Of a stretch of 64,000 bases of DNA, positions 31,988-41,300 are shown piece by piece. The notes below the pieces were generated by a model that saw only the letters and a program-made list of their open reading frames with translations, was not told the DNA's origin and ran no database searches. The stretch's first letter is position 1. The number at the start of each line of letters is the position of its first letter. Source of the DNA: an uncultured Verrucomicrobia subdivision 3 bacterium (lineage in GTDB: Bacteria > Verrucomicrobiota > Verrucomicrobiia > Limisphaerales > UBA11358); contig CAIXUZ010000052.1 in NCBI GenBank assembly GCA_903922735.1, forward strand, positions 1 through 64,000, written 5' to 3'. Both the position numbers and the translations under genes were made by a program.

Positions 31988-33760
31988 ATGGGAGCGTTTT
32001 TTTTATATCGGGCCGGCACGAACCTCAATTTGCCAGCAGTTGAGGCAATCTTTGAAGCCAAAGGTTTTTCACAACCTAATATTTATCAACCCGGTGGTGA
32101 CTGGATATTGTGGTCTTATGGCAAGCAGTTGGTGGTAGCGGAAACATTCTATTCGGATGGCGCAGGGAATTTTTTATTTGCATTTGGAACGTTCGCATAT
32201 TGGGGATTTGGCCGGCGGGAGAGCATGGCGGCAGTCCTCAAGGATTACCTGAAACAGGAATTGGACCAAGACGCCTTAAACGGCGCGTATGGTCTACTGA
32301 TTTGCACTGCGGGGAATCTTGCCTTCGTCACCGACCGGATGAACTTGTTCCATCTGTTCACCAACGAAGAACAAAGTGTCTTCAGCTCGTCATTTGCAGC
32401 GATGCTCAAAGCTGCGCCGGGCTCATTGTCACTCAATGTGCCCGCGGTAATTGAAAACGCACTAATCGGTTATATTATCGGTCCGGAGACCGTGGTGTCC
32501 GATGTGTATTTGGTGGATGAACAACACCGTCAGAAAATTCACTGTCCTAAACTTGTTTTTTTGCCTCACAAACGTGATGAGTTGATTTATGATGCCGAGC
32601 CCAGCGGCGGATTTTCGGAATGTGTCACGAAACAACTGGAGTCACTTGATCTCTATTTCAGATCGTTGAAGGCTCTCGCGACCGAGGCCGGCGGCATGGA
32701 AGTAGGTTTGTCTGGTGGTTACGACAGTCGCCTGCTGATCTTGCTGGCCCGTCGGCACTTCGGCACGGTAACGGCCCATACCCATTATCATCGCAAAACG
32801 ACCGTGGATGAAACAGTGGCGCAACAGGTGGCCGCCGCGCTGGAAATCCCACTAAAACTTTGCGAAGCAGCCAAGCAGCCGGTCGAAATGGAACAGAATG
32901 AGTTTGAAGCCAATCTGGCTAATGCAGCTCCTTTCTCAGATATGCGGGTGGTTCATGACTATAGCTGGCTGAGTTATTTTCGCACCCGCACTTACCGAGA
33001 GATTGTTCTTCAAGACGGGCGTTTTGCCATGAACGGCCTGGCGGGAGAGCTCTACCGCAATCATGACAATCATCTGCAAGGCATTTGCGATACGCGGGAA
33101 TGGGTTAAGGCTCGGGTGATGGGGCCGGGTGTTTTCTCGAGCGCTTTGCCAAGAACACTGGAGGCGTCGATTGACCATACGCTTGCGAAAGCTGCGAAGG
33201 TATTAGGCGAGCCGGTTCAGAACCGCATCACACACCGGCAAACCCGCCGGTATTTCGGGGAGATGTTTTCCGTCTATGGAGCCGCTGTCCGGCTGAACAC
33301 CGACAATCAACTTGCCTACAGCTTGTCCCCATTCATGGATTATCCATTGCGTGTCGCTTCCTATCGAGCCCTGCCTTATCTGGGACTGGCTGGCCGGTTT
33401 GAAGCTGAGATGATCCGGCGGCTTGATCCTTCGGTTGCGGCGATAGCGTCGAGTTACGGACGAGCATTTGACTCTGCTGAGCCCGTCGGCCGCCGAATTA
33501 AATATTCCGCCCGTGGCCTGCTGCCCTATCGGTGGCAGAATACATTGACCCCGGTGCGCATGCATCGGCGCGCGGGCGCATGCCCAATTTATGGCCCGCT
33601 CTTGAAACGGCAGCCACTTATTCGTCAAGCAGTCGAGCTGATGCGCGATCCCCGTTTCGGATTCAAATGGGAGCGGGTGATTCAGCACGATGTGCTTCTG
33701 CAAAGAGTCCTGTCTCTTGGAATCATGCTGATCAAGAACCAAGACTGCATCCGACTATAA
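31988..33760 (+). CDS. Asparagine synthase-like protein lacking the glutaminase cysteine
   Basis: 590 aa from ATG 31988 (an in-frame TTG at 31973 is possible). The N-terminal half still has the AsnB Ntn-fold layout (LNGAYGLLI, FVTDRMNLFHLF, FSSSFAAML), but the chain starts MGAFF and not MCG, so the glutaminase nucleophile is absent. The synthetase half has the PP-loop SGGYDSR near residue 240. Cys-less AsnB relatives such as beta-lactam synthetase and lasso-peptide cyclases adenylate a carboxylate and use another amine. Neighbours with ATP-grasp, AlaDH and AsnB functions point to amide-bond chemistry on the glycan or a small peptide (inference). Confidence 0.82.
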   Translation: MGAFFLYRAGTNLNLPAVEAIFEAKGFSQPNIYQPGGDWILWSYGKQLVVAETFYSDGAGNFLFAFGTFAYWGFGRRESMAAVLKDYLKQELDQDALNGAYGLLICTAGNLAFVTDRMNLFHLFTNEEQSVFSSSFAAMLKAAPGSLSLNVPAVIENALIGYIIGPETVVSDVYLVDEQHRQKIHCPKLVFLPHKRDELIYDAEPSGGFSECVTKQLESLDLYFRSLKALATEAGGMEVGLSGGYDSRLLILLARRHFGTVTAHTHYHRKTTVDETVAQQVAAALEIPLKLCEAAKQPVEMEQNEFEANLANAAPFSDMRVVHDYSWLSYFRTRTYREIVLQDGRFAMNGLAGELYRNHDNHLQGICDTREWVKARVMGPGVFSSALPRTLEASIDHTLAKAAKVLGEPVQNRITHRQTRRYFGEMFSVYGAAVRLNTDNQLAYSLSPFMDYPLRVASYRALPYLGLAGRFEAEMIRRLDPSVAAIASSYGRAFDSAEPVGRRIKYSARGLLPYRWQNTLTPVRMHRRAGACPIYGPLLKRQPLIRQAVELMRDPRFGFKWERVIQHDVLLQRVLSLGIMLIKNQDCIRL

Positions 33761-33781
33761 AACCACCTCCGGATTGGCAAT

Positions 33782-34960
33782 ATGCGTTCTAAACTTTTTG
33801 AACTGGTCAGAACCACGGCGGCGACTGTGCGGTCGCAGCCCTGGCTGGCCGCGGCAATTCCTGGCAGCTTGGAACAATTATTGCGGCAACGGCTGTTCAC
33901 GGCGGAATATATCCTGCACCTAGCCCACAAGACAAAGGCGGTCACAGATTCACCGCCGCCAGAATCCTACTATCCCTCAGTCAGCCCTTGGCGCATCGGC
34001 ATAGTGCACGACTTGTTTTACAACCACGAAAGCTATATTGCTGCCTGCCGGGAGTTGAAAGTGGCTTACAAAACGGTCGATCTATTTGCGTCTGACTGGA
34101 TACAGCAAGTTCGGGAGGCCAGGTGTGATGCATTCGTCGCCTGGCCGTCTGAATGCCTGTCCGAATGGAAGCGCATGTATGATGAAAGACTGAAGCTCAT
34201 TAACCAGGAGATGGGGATATTGATTTACCCCCCCGTAAATGCGCTCTGGCTTTATGGCAGTAAACAACGAATGCACAGCTGGCTTGAGATTCATGGATTT
34301 CCACATGCCAAAACCCTGGTGTTCTACCTTAAGGATGAAGCGCTAGCTTTTCTGGAAAAAGCCGTGTTTCCAATGGTCTTGAAACTCGATATTGGCGCCG
34401 CAGCTAATGGTGTCTGGGTAGTTAAATCGAAGCGCGAAGCAGTAAAAATGGTTTTACAAGTGTTTGAGAAGGGCTTAGCTGGCAAACGTTGGGATATCAG
34501 GGCCCGCCAGTGGCGCTACATTCTCATGCAGGAATTTGTTCCGAACCTGCGCGAATGGCGCATGATTCGGGTAGGCGAAAGTTATTTCGGGCACGAGAAA
34601 GGCCAACTCGGCGATTTTCACAGCGGATCAGGAAAGGTTGGCTGGTTTGCCCCCCCCCCGGCCGCTTTGGATCTGCTCCACCAAGTCACGGAGACCGGCG
34701 GGTTCCGCAGCATGGCGATGGATTTGTTTCAGACCGCCGACGGGCGTTTTCTCATCAATGAATTGCAAAGCGTCTTCGGAGCCGTTGACACGGCGCAAAT
34801 GTATATTGACGGCGTTCCCGGCCGCTATCAACGGATAAACGGGGAATTTGTTTTCGAGGAGGGGCGGTTTTGTGGCAATGCCTGCTGCAATCTCCGGGTG
34901 GAAGACTTGCTAAACATCCTCGAATCGACCTCGCTAAAGAAAGGACAAGGTGCCATATGA
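33782..34960 (+). CDS. ATP-grasp ligase-like protein
   Basis: 392 aa. Residues 1-75 are an N-terminal helical segment. The ATP-grasp part starts near 76 with WRIGIVHDL; FPMVLKLDIGAAANGVWVV is the ATP-binding strand-loop with its Lys, then YILMQEFVP and MAMDLFQTADGRFLINELQS, whose Asp and Glu/Asn are metal ligands. ATP-grasp enzymes join a carboxylate to an amine or thiol through an acyl-phosphate. It starts 21 nt after the AsnB-like gene and ends in an ATGA overlap with the AlaDH gene, so the three are probably translated together. The substrate is unknown. Confidence 0.8.
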   Translation: MRSKLFELVRTTAATVRSQPWLAAAIPGSLEQLLRQRLFTAEYILHLAHKTKAVTDSPPPESYYPSVSPWRIGIVHDLFYNHESYIAACRELKVAYKTVDLFASDWIQQVREARCDAFVAWPSECLSEWKRMYDERLKLINQEMGILIYPPVNALWLYGSKQRMHSWLEIHGFPHAKTLVFYLKDEALAFLEKAVFPMVLKLDIGAAANGVWVVKSKREAVKMVLQVFEKGLAGKRWDIRARQWRYILMQEFVPNLREWRMIRVGESYFGHEKGQLGDFHSGSGKVGWFAPPPAALDLLHQVTETGGFRSMAMDLFQTADGRFLINELQSVFGAVDTAQMYIDGVPGRYQRINGEFVFEEGRFCGNACCNLRVEDLLNILESTSLKKGQGAI

Positions 34961-36078
34961 TCATCGGAACAGACAAAGAACGCAAGGTGGACAGCCAGGG
35001 TCGTATAGTGGAATGGCGGGTGGGAGTCACCCCTGGTGCGGTAGAGCGATTGAAGTCGCTGGGACACGCCTGTTTAATTGAATCGGGAGCGGGAGCCGCC
35101 GCCGGCTACACCGATGAAGAATATCTTCGCAGCGGAGCTGAAATTGTGGCCACGCAAAGCGAGGTATATGAGCGATCCGACATGATCTACAAGGTCAAGG
35201 AACCGCAAAAAGACGAGCGGGCCCTGTTCAAAAAGGGCCAGATTCTATTCACTTACATTCACGCGGGTAACCGGGCGGAAATGCTGGGTAACTTGCTTCA
35301 GCGCGAGGTGGTTGGGATTGCCTATGAGGATGTTCAGACCGCTGAAGGCCGGCTGCCCATGCTGGAGCCAATGTCGATCATCGCCGGGCACATCTCCCAG
35401 CAGCGGGCTTACCAATATCTGCTGACTGACACCGGCAATGTGGGTATCCTCTCCGGTTCCATGGCCGGAGTACCGCCGGCCAAAGTGGTGGTGGTGGGCA
35501 CGGGGTACGCCGGGGAGGCGGCCATCCGGTTGGCGCGAGCAAGCGGCTCACAGGTGGTGGCTCTATTCAAAGATAATTTTGCCCGGGCCGAGCGAATCAT
35601 GCTGACCTATCCGGGCGTAATATGCCTCAAGTCCACACCGGACAATGTGCGCGTGGCCCTCTATGGCGCCCACGTGTTGAACAACTGCATGACCTGGCCC
35701 ATTTCAATGCGCAATGAAGTATTGATTCCCACCGCCATGCTGGAGTTGATGGATTCCCATGGCATTGTCATGGATGTTTCTTCGGAACTCCAAGGTGGAC
35801 TGGAAACCACGCGGGGTATTCATACTTCGCACGCGGAACCAACGGTGAAACTGGCGGGGAAAACCCACTATGTCGTGCCCAACATTCCAGCCATAGCCGC
35901 GCGCTCGGCATCCAACGCCCTGGTCAATGCGACTTTGCCTTGGGCCGAAAAAATTGCCAAAGGCTGGGATTGGCGCAATGCCAGACATGGCACGCCACTT
36001 TACTCAGGGTTGACCTGCGCCGGCGGAAAAGTCATCAACCCAATTATCAAGGAATGGTTTGAAAGTATCAGTCGCTAA
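34957..36078 (+). CDS. Alanine dehydrogenase / PNT-family protein
   Basis: 373 aa from ATG 34957 in an ATGA overlap. It shows the AlaDH/PNT order: RVGVTPGAVERL, a Lys motif YKVKEPQ, an active-site His in FTYIHAGN, the NAD loop VVVGTGYAGEAAI, and MDVSSELQGGLETT with the catalytic Asp. Compared with usual alanine dehydrogenases there is a short N-terminal insertion (residues 10-18). It should interconvert pyruvate plus ammonia and alanine. Placement after an ATP-grasp gene suggests local supply of alanine for ligation; a related imine reductase role is an alternative. Confidence 0.82.
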   Translation: MIIGTDKERKVDSQGRIVEWRVGVTPGAVERLKSLGHACLIESGAGAAAGYTDEEYLRSGAEIVATQSEVYERSDMIYKVKEPQKDERALFKKGQILFTYIHAGNRAEMLGNLLQREVVGIAYEDVQTAEGRLPMLEPMSIIAGHISQQRAYQYLLTDTGNVGILSGSMAGVPPAKVVVVGTGYAGEAAIRLARASGSQVVALFKDNFARAERIMLTYPGVICLKSTPDNVRVALYGAHVLNNCMTWPISMRNEVLIPTAMLELMDSHGIVMDVSSELQGGLETTRGIHTSHAEPTVKLAGKTHYVVPNIPAIAARSASNALVNATLPWAEKIAKGWDWRNARHGTPLYSGLTCAGGKVINPIIKEWFESISR

Positions 36079-36118
36079 CAGAGAGACCTCGGAAGTTATT
36101 TAGACCATTTGTTCAATT

Positions 36119-38011
36119 ATGTGTGGCATCGGTGGCATCATGCAGCGCAGCGCGCAGCCCTTGTTTGGCCAAGATTTGGCCGAGATGAGCCGTTTGGTGG
36201 CGCACCGTGGTCCGGATGCTGTTGGGTATCGAATCTTTGGTGAAAACGGGCGGTCTCACAGTAACACTGCCGAACCGGGAAAGTGGACGGTGGGATTGAT
36301 TCACCGGCGGCTGGCAATAGTAGATCTTTCCAGCGATGGCCAGCAGCCCATGTCCGATGAGTCGGCACGATATTGGATAGTCTTTAATGGCGAAATATAT
36401 AATCATATTGAATTGCGTTCTGAATTAGCGGCCCAGGGCTATCGGTTTCAATCTCATTCTGACACAGAGGTTGTTCTGGCCGCTTATTCCCGCTGGGGCC
36501 GGGATTGCCTCCAGCGTTTCAACGGCATGTGGGCTTTTGCGATTTATGATTGCCGGGCAAAAAACCTCTTCCTCGCCCGGGATCGCTTTGGCGTCAAACC
36601 GCTCTATTATTTTTCCGAACCGGGAAGGTTTGCCTTCGCTTCCGAGTTGAAGCAGTTGCATCACTTGCAGGGTGGAAAAGGGCGGGTGAACCGCCGTCTG
36701 TTGGCAGATTTCTTCATGTGGCGACTGGAGACGCACACCCAAGAAACCTTCTTTGAGGAAATGTTTTGTCTGCCGCCGGGTGCCTGGGCTGAGGTTGATG
36801 CCGAAACCCTGCTTGCTGGCAACATTCGCCCTCAACAATTTTGGTTTCCGAAAGCGTTGGCACATGGCAACCCGGCCAACATTCATGCGGATTTTCGCGC
36901 CTTGTTTGAAGACGCGGTGCGCTTGCGACTGCGCAGCGATGTTCCCGTTGGCATTACTTTGTCCGGCGGCCTTGATTCTTCAGCCGTGGCCTGTGTGGCC
37001 AGCGGCCAACAAAAACGCGATGGGGCAGGTGCCATGGAAGCATTCACGGCGGCCTATCATGACCCGGGATTTTCCGAAGAGCCTTTTGCCCGGAGCGTGG
37101 CGCAAAACGCCGGTTTGAAGCATACTCTGATCTACCCCGAAAGCGGGCAAATCACGGAAGATTGGAATCGGTTTTTGTGGTTCATGGAGGAGCCATTTGG
37201 CAGCCTCTCGTATTATACCAACTGGAAAGTATATCAGCAAATCCGCGCGGCAGGAATATCGGTGATTTTGAGCGGGCAAGGCGGTGACGAGCTGTTGCTG
37301 GGATACGAGCGATACCGTTTTCCGTTCCTGCTTCAGCAAATGAAAAACGGCCGTTTTCCGGAAGCTTTCAAGTTTTTTTTGCAAGGCCGTCACCGCGGCA
37401 ATATGGGAATTTTCCGGCAGCTACAATTCATGGCCTATTTTACGATGCCGGAACTGCGGGCGCTGCGCCGTCGCCGTCTAGTCGGGCCGTTTTTGCGCAA
37501 GGATTTTCTTGAGTTCGGTCTCACCCGCAAACCGGTGCTGATGGACAGTGCGAATTGTCAGAACCGGATCGAGATGCAGATAAAGGAATTTTCCAAATAC
37601 CAATTGCCACATTTGCTCCGGCATGAGGATCGCGTCTCAATGAGTCACGCCGTTGAGACGCGCCTGCCGTTTCTGGATTACCGGCTCTTTGAATTTGTGC
37701 TGGGCCAACGCGATGAAGATCTGTTGGCAGAAGGTTGGTCCAAGCACCTGCTGCGGGAAGCGATGAGGGATATTCTGCCAGAACCAGTGCGATTACGTAC
37801 CGATAAAAAAGGCTTCGATACTCCCAGCCGACGTTTATTGCGCGAGCATCCGGAATTTTTTGGGGCGCTGCTGGATCGCAACCATGACGATGCCGCATTG
37901 GATACAGCCGCCATCCGGCGAGCCTATAATGCGGGGACCATTGACGCAGGCCTGTTGTGCTCGGCTTGCGCCTATCTCTCGTGGAAGGAAATATTTCAGA
38001 TGCAAAATTAG
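36119..38011 (+). CDS. asnB: Asparagine synthase (glutamine-hydrolysing)-type amidotransferase
   Basis: 630 aa, complete AsnB architecture. Cys2 (MCGIGG), RGPDAVG, NGEIYNH and SHSDTEV form the glutaminase site; SGGLDSSAV near residue 285 is the PP-loop; GQGGDELLLGYERY and LPHLLRHEDRVSM follow. AsnB homologues in O-antigen loci (WbpS, WbtH) are known to convert sugar carboxyls to uronamides, which suits the GlcNAc(3NAc)A pathway upstream better than housekeeping asparagine synthesis (inference). The gap to the preceding gene is 40 nt, and 3 nt separate it from the following glycosyltransferase. Confidence 0.9.
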   Translation: MCGIGGIMQRSAQPLFGQDLAEMSRLVAHRGPDAVGYRIFGENGRSHSNTAEPGKWTVGLIHRRLAIVDLSSDGQQPMSDESARYWIVFNGEIYNHIELRSELAAQGYRFQSHSDTEVVLAAYSRWGRDCLQRFNGMWAFAIYDCRAKNLFLARDRFGVKPLYYFSEPGRFAFASELKQLHHLQGGKGRVNRRLLADFFMWRLETHTQETFFEEMFCLPPGAWAEVDAETLLAGNIRPQQFWFPKALAHGNPANIHADFRALFEDAVRLRLRSDVPVGITLSGGLDSSAVACVASGQQKRDGAGAMEAFTAAYHDPGFSEEPFARSVAQNAGLKHTLIYPESGQITEDWNRFLWFMEEPFGSLSYYTNWKVYQQIRAAGISVILSGQGGDELLLGYERYRFPFLLQQMKNGRFPEAFKFFLQGRHRGNMGIFRQLQFMAYFTMPELRALRRRRLVGPFLRKDFLEFGLTRKPVLMDSANCQNRIEMQIKEFSKYQLPHLLRHEDRVSMSHAVETRLPFLDYRLFEFVLGQRDEDLLAEGWSKHLLREAMRDILPEPVRLRTDKKGFDTPSRRLLREHPEFFGALLDRNHDDAALDTAAIRRAYNAGTIDAGLLCSACAYLSWKEIFQMQN

Positions 38012-38014
38012 GCC

Positions 38015-39202
38015 ATGCGCATTCTCTTCATCACCGGCAACTATCCTTCAGCGGCTTTTCCAGCCAATGGCGCGTTTGTCCGACAACTGGTCTGGGCGGT
38101 GGCCCGGCAAGGGCATGATTGCTCCGTTATCAGCCCCGTGCGCCAGTTATTGCGTCGCTTTGGCCCGCTGCCGCCATTGGTGTCCCAGGAATCGGCTGGA
38201 GCCGGGGTTGGGGTTCAGGTGTTGCGACCCCGATATCATTCGGCCGGATCGAAGAAAATTGGATTTATCCACACGGGCCGGTTCACCCAATTTGCGTTTG
38301 AGCATGCGGTGATAAAATCCTTGTCCGATTTGGGAAATCGCCCTGATGTTTGCTATGGTCATTTTTTGTATCCCGGCGGTAGCGGCGCGGCGGTAGCGGC
38401 GCGGCATTTCGGAGTGCCGGCATTTGCAGCGGTTGGTGAAGGCACCTTCTGGACCATAGAACCATTTGGGGCCCCGCGAGCCCAGCGACATCTTGCACCC
38501 GTTAGTGGATTCGTGGCGGTGTCCTCCGTAATCAGCGGAATGCTACGAGAGCAGTTGCAAATTCCGGATGAGAAAATCGGGGTGTTTCCCAACGGAGTGG
38601 ATTTATGCCGGTTTCACCCGCGGCCCCGAGAGGAAATGTGCCGGAAGCACGGACTGTGCCCGGATGCCTTTCATATCAGTTTTGTTGGTAACTTTGACGA
38701 ACTGAAAGGAGTGGCCCGGCTGGCGGAAGCAGTCCGCAACTTGAAGGGAGTGCGACTTATCCTCATAGGCAAAGGTCCGGTGAAAGTCGCGTCCCCAGTG
38801 ATTGTTTTCAAGGGACCCGTGGCGCACGAAGTCGTTCCGGAGCTGCTGTGTGCCTCGGATTTGTTTGTCTTGCCCACGGCCGAGGAAGGTTCGTGTAACG
38901 CGGTGATTGAAGCCATGGCCTGCGGCCTTCCCGTGGTTACCTCCAATGGCAATTATATGGATGATCTGGTGAACGATCAAGTGGCGTTGCGCGTGAACCC
39001 ACTGGACGTTGCCGAGATTCGCCGAGGCATTCTCACTTTGATGAATGAGCCCGCCCGCCGCCACGCACTGGCTGCCCGCGCGCTGGAACATTCACGGAAA
39101 TATGACATCAATCTCCGTGCGAAAAAAATATTGAACTGGATACAACAACGGATGGATTACCCATCCCCAATCGTTTCGAGCCATGCAAGCCAGGCCCATT
39201 GA
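38015..39202 (+). CDS. GT4-family glycosyltransferase
   Basis: 395 aa, GT-B fold. ITGNYPSAAFPANGAFVRQLV at the start fits GT4; VFPNGVDLCRFHP leads into the donor domain, SFVGNFDELKGV follows, and the E-x7-E motif lies in EEGSCNAVIEAMACGLPVV. The next gene starts 20 nt inside its end. The donor is unknown. Confidence 0.88.
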   Translation: MRILFITGNYPSAAFPANGAFVRQLVWAVARQGHDCSVISPVRQLLRRFGPLPPLVSQESAGAGVGVQVLRPRYHSAGSKKIGFIHTGRFTQFAFEHAVIKSLSDLGNRPDVCYGHFLYPGGSGAAVAARHFGVPAFAAVGEGTFWTIEPFGAPRAQRHLAPVSGFVAVSSVISGMLREQLQIPDEKIGVFPNGVDLCRFHPRPREEMCRKHGLCPDAFHISFVGNFDELKGVARLAEAVRNLKGVRLILIGKGPVKVASPVIVFKGPVAHEVVPELLCASDLFVLPTAEEGSCNAVIEAMACGLPVVTSNGNYMDDLVNDQVALRVNPLDVAEIRRGILTLMNEPARRHALAARALEHSRKYDINLRAKKILNWIQQRMDYPSPIVSSHASQAH

Positions 39203-40148
39203 CTCGTCAAGCAGGGACGCTTATGACGACCTAGCGTCCGAGTATGGCAGGGTGTTTTATATGCGACCCTGGGCTGAAAACTTTGGCACCACCCTGCGGC
39301 AAGTCGGGATTTTTGATGACCACAATCATTTGGTGGGCGGATTTCATTATGTTGAAGAGCGGGTGGCGGGTTTTAAGTTTATCAGAAATCCCCCCTTTAC
39401 GCCTGTGATTGGCCCTTTCATGCGAGTCAAGTCGCAGAACCCTGTGGCTATATTAGAATCAAAACGAAAAATCCTTGAAACGGTCGCAGATTTCTTTTCC
39501 TGCCAGCGCAGGGCAATTGTGAGCGTGGCTTTGGAATATCAGGTTACGGATGGACTTGCCTTTCAGTGGCGCGGATTCAAAACCAGCCCTCGATACACTT
39601 ATCGCATCGAATTGAACCAAACAAAGGAGCATATCTTCAAGAACTTTTCTCAGGCGAGGCGCAACGACATATCCAAGGCAATTCGTGATGGTTTGACGGT
39701 TGAGCGTTCACGCGATTTCCAGAGTGTCAGTAAACTTGTTCAGGGAACTTTTATCCGAACCAGCGGACGGCTCAATGAGGAAGTGTTGCAGGCAATTCTA
39801 ATGCGGTATGCGCAGCCGGAAAATAGTTTTGCCTATATTGTGCGGCAACACGACCGGCCTATTGCGGCAACATTCATCGTCCTCGATAAGGGAACAGCCT
39901 ACTATCTTTTGGGCGGATATGACAGCGAGCATAGCCACCATGGAGCTGGGGCTTTGGCGGTTTCTGAATCCATCATTGCCGCAAATGAGATGGGATTGCA
40001 GATTTTTGATTTCGAAGGTTCCTCTATTCCGCCAATTGAGCGGTTTTTTCGTGGTTTTGGTGGTCAGTTGACGCACCATTTCATTGTCAGTCGCGCATGG
40101 TTTCCGATGGAAGTGTTGCTTAAGTTTAGAAAGCGCAACCTTTTTTGA
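39183..40148 (+). CDS. FemAB/GNAT-like acyltransferase
   Basis: 321 aa, cytosolic, with two GNAT-like halves. FSQARRNDISKA is the Lys/Arg-rich motif of BioF2-like/FemAB-type proteins, and the C-terminal half (FIVRQHDRPIAATFI-like strand, then YYLLGGYDSEHSHHGAG) fits the PF13480 family. Such proteins occur in PEP-CTERM/exosortase glycan loci. FemAB relatives transfer amino acids from aminoacyl-tRNA, and others transfer acetyl groups; the neighbouring amino-acid enzymes make aminoacyl transfer an attractive but unproven option. Confidence 0.78.
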   Translation: MQARPIDSSSRDAYDDLASEYGRVFYMRPWAENFGTTLRQVGIFDDHNHLVGGFHYVEERVAGFKFIRNPPFTPVIGPFMRVKSQNPVAILESKRKILETVADFFSCQRRAIVSVALEYQVTDGLAFQWRGFKTSPRYTYRIELNQTKEHIFKNFSQARRNDISKAIRDGLTVERSRDFQSVSKLVQGTFIRTSGRLNEEVLQAILMRYAQPENSFAYIVRQHDRPIAATFIVLDKGTAYYLLGGYDSEHSHHGAGALAVSESIIAANEMGLQIFDFEGSSIPPIERFFRGFGGQLTHHFIVSRAWFPMEVLLKFRKRNLF

Positions 40149-40165
40149 ATTCGGTCTATAAATTA

Positions 40166-41290
40166 ATGGCTGACCAGAAACAACTCAATCGTACCTGCAT
40201 TATTACGACCGTGCATAATGCCCAGGACGAACGTATTTTCCACAAGCAGGCATTGTCGCTGGCACACGCCGGGTTTAAGGTGTCGATGATTGCCGGCTGG
40301 ACGGCGGATATGGATTCCGGGCCGGTGAAAAAACTGCCGCTGCCGGTTTTTCATGGAAAGCTGGAACGGATCTTTCGTGGCTCGTTTTGCGCCCTGCGGC
40401 TGGCATTAAAGGAAAAGGCTGCCGTTTATCATTTTCATGATCCGGAGTTGTTGCCGCTGGGCGTAGCACTAAAATGTTTTGGCAAGCGCGTGATTTATGA
40501 TGTGCACGAGGATTACTCCCGAAAAATCCTCTCACGCGGTTTGCCGCCATTTTTGGGTAGGGTGGGGTCAAGGTGCCTCCGCCTTTTTGAATCACTGTGT
40601 GCCGCGAGTTTTGATCACATCATCGTGGCGGATTCTCATGTGGCTACACTATTCCAATCGGCGAAGACCACGGTCATTGCCAATTACCCGCCGCTGGATT
40701 TCGTGCGGCAGGCCGCGCCGCTGCTGCAGGATCCGTCCAGGCCGTTTCGCGTGGTTTACGTTGGTGGAATCAGTTTGAGCCGCGGCATCGGCAAGATCTT
40801 GGATGCGCTGGAGTTGATCAAAGATCGTCCGATCGAATTTCATCTAGCGGGTTCAGTCAGCGATGCCGGCTTGCTGGCACAGATAAAGCGGCATCCGCAG
40901 GTTGTGTATCATGGGGTGCTGCCGTGGGGGAAGGTAAATGAATTGCTCGCGCAGGCGGATGTCGGGATGGTCTTGTTTCAGCCCGTGCCGGCTTTCCAAT
41001 ACTATCCAGGTGAGAACATCATCAAGCTATGGGAATATTTGGGCATGGGGTTGCCGATCATTATCTCGGACTTTCCCAAGCTCAAGACGCTCACTGAAAC
41101 GCTGGGGGCCGGAATTGCGGTGGATCCGATCAGGCCGGTGGCCATCGCGGCGGCCATACGTCAATTGCGGGATAAACCAGAGCTGCGGTGTCGATTGGGC
41201 GAGAATGGGCGTAGGGCTGTGTTAAAGGAGCGAAATTGGGACAACCAAGCTATGAAACTAGTGGCGGTTTATCAAGAACTTGGAGAATGA
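40166..41290 (+). CDS. GT4-family glycosyltransferase
   Basis: 374 aa from ATG 40166; a TTG at 40145 overlapping the previous stop (TTGA) is a possible alternative start. VHNAQDERIFHKQALSLAHAG is a hallmark GT4 opening. HDPELLPLGV, YDVHEDY, then YVGGISLSRGI and NIIKLWEYLGMGLPIIIS in the donor domain complete the GT-B fold. It resembles the NKLFEYM-type GT4 group of capsule loci. The donor is unknown. Confidence 0.87.
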   Translation: MADQKQLNRTCIITTVHNAQDERIFHKQALSLAHAGFKVSMIAGWTADMDSGPVKKLPLPVFHGKLERIFRGSFCALRLALKEKAAVYHFHDPELLPLGVALKCFGKRVIYDVHEDYSRKILSRGLPPFLGRVGSRCLRLFESLCAASFDHIIVADSHVATLFQSAKTTVIANYPPLDFVRQAAPLLQDPSRPFRVVYVGGISLSRGIGKILDALELIKDRPIEFHLAGSVSDAGLLAQIKRHPQVVYHGVLPWGKVNELLAQADVGMVLFQPVPAFQYYPGENIIKLWEYLGMGLPIIISDFPKLKTLTETLGAGIAVDPIRPVAIAAAIRQLRDKPELRCRLGENGRRAVLKERNWDNQAMKLVAVYQELGE

Positions 41291-41300
41291 GTATCAGCTT

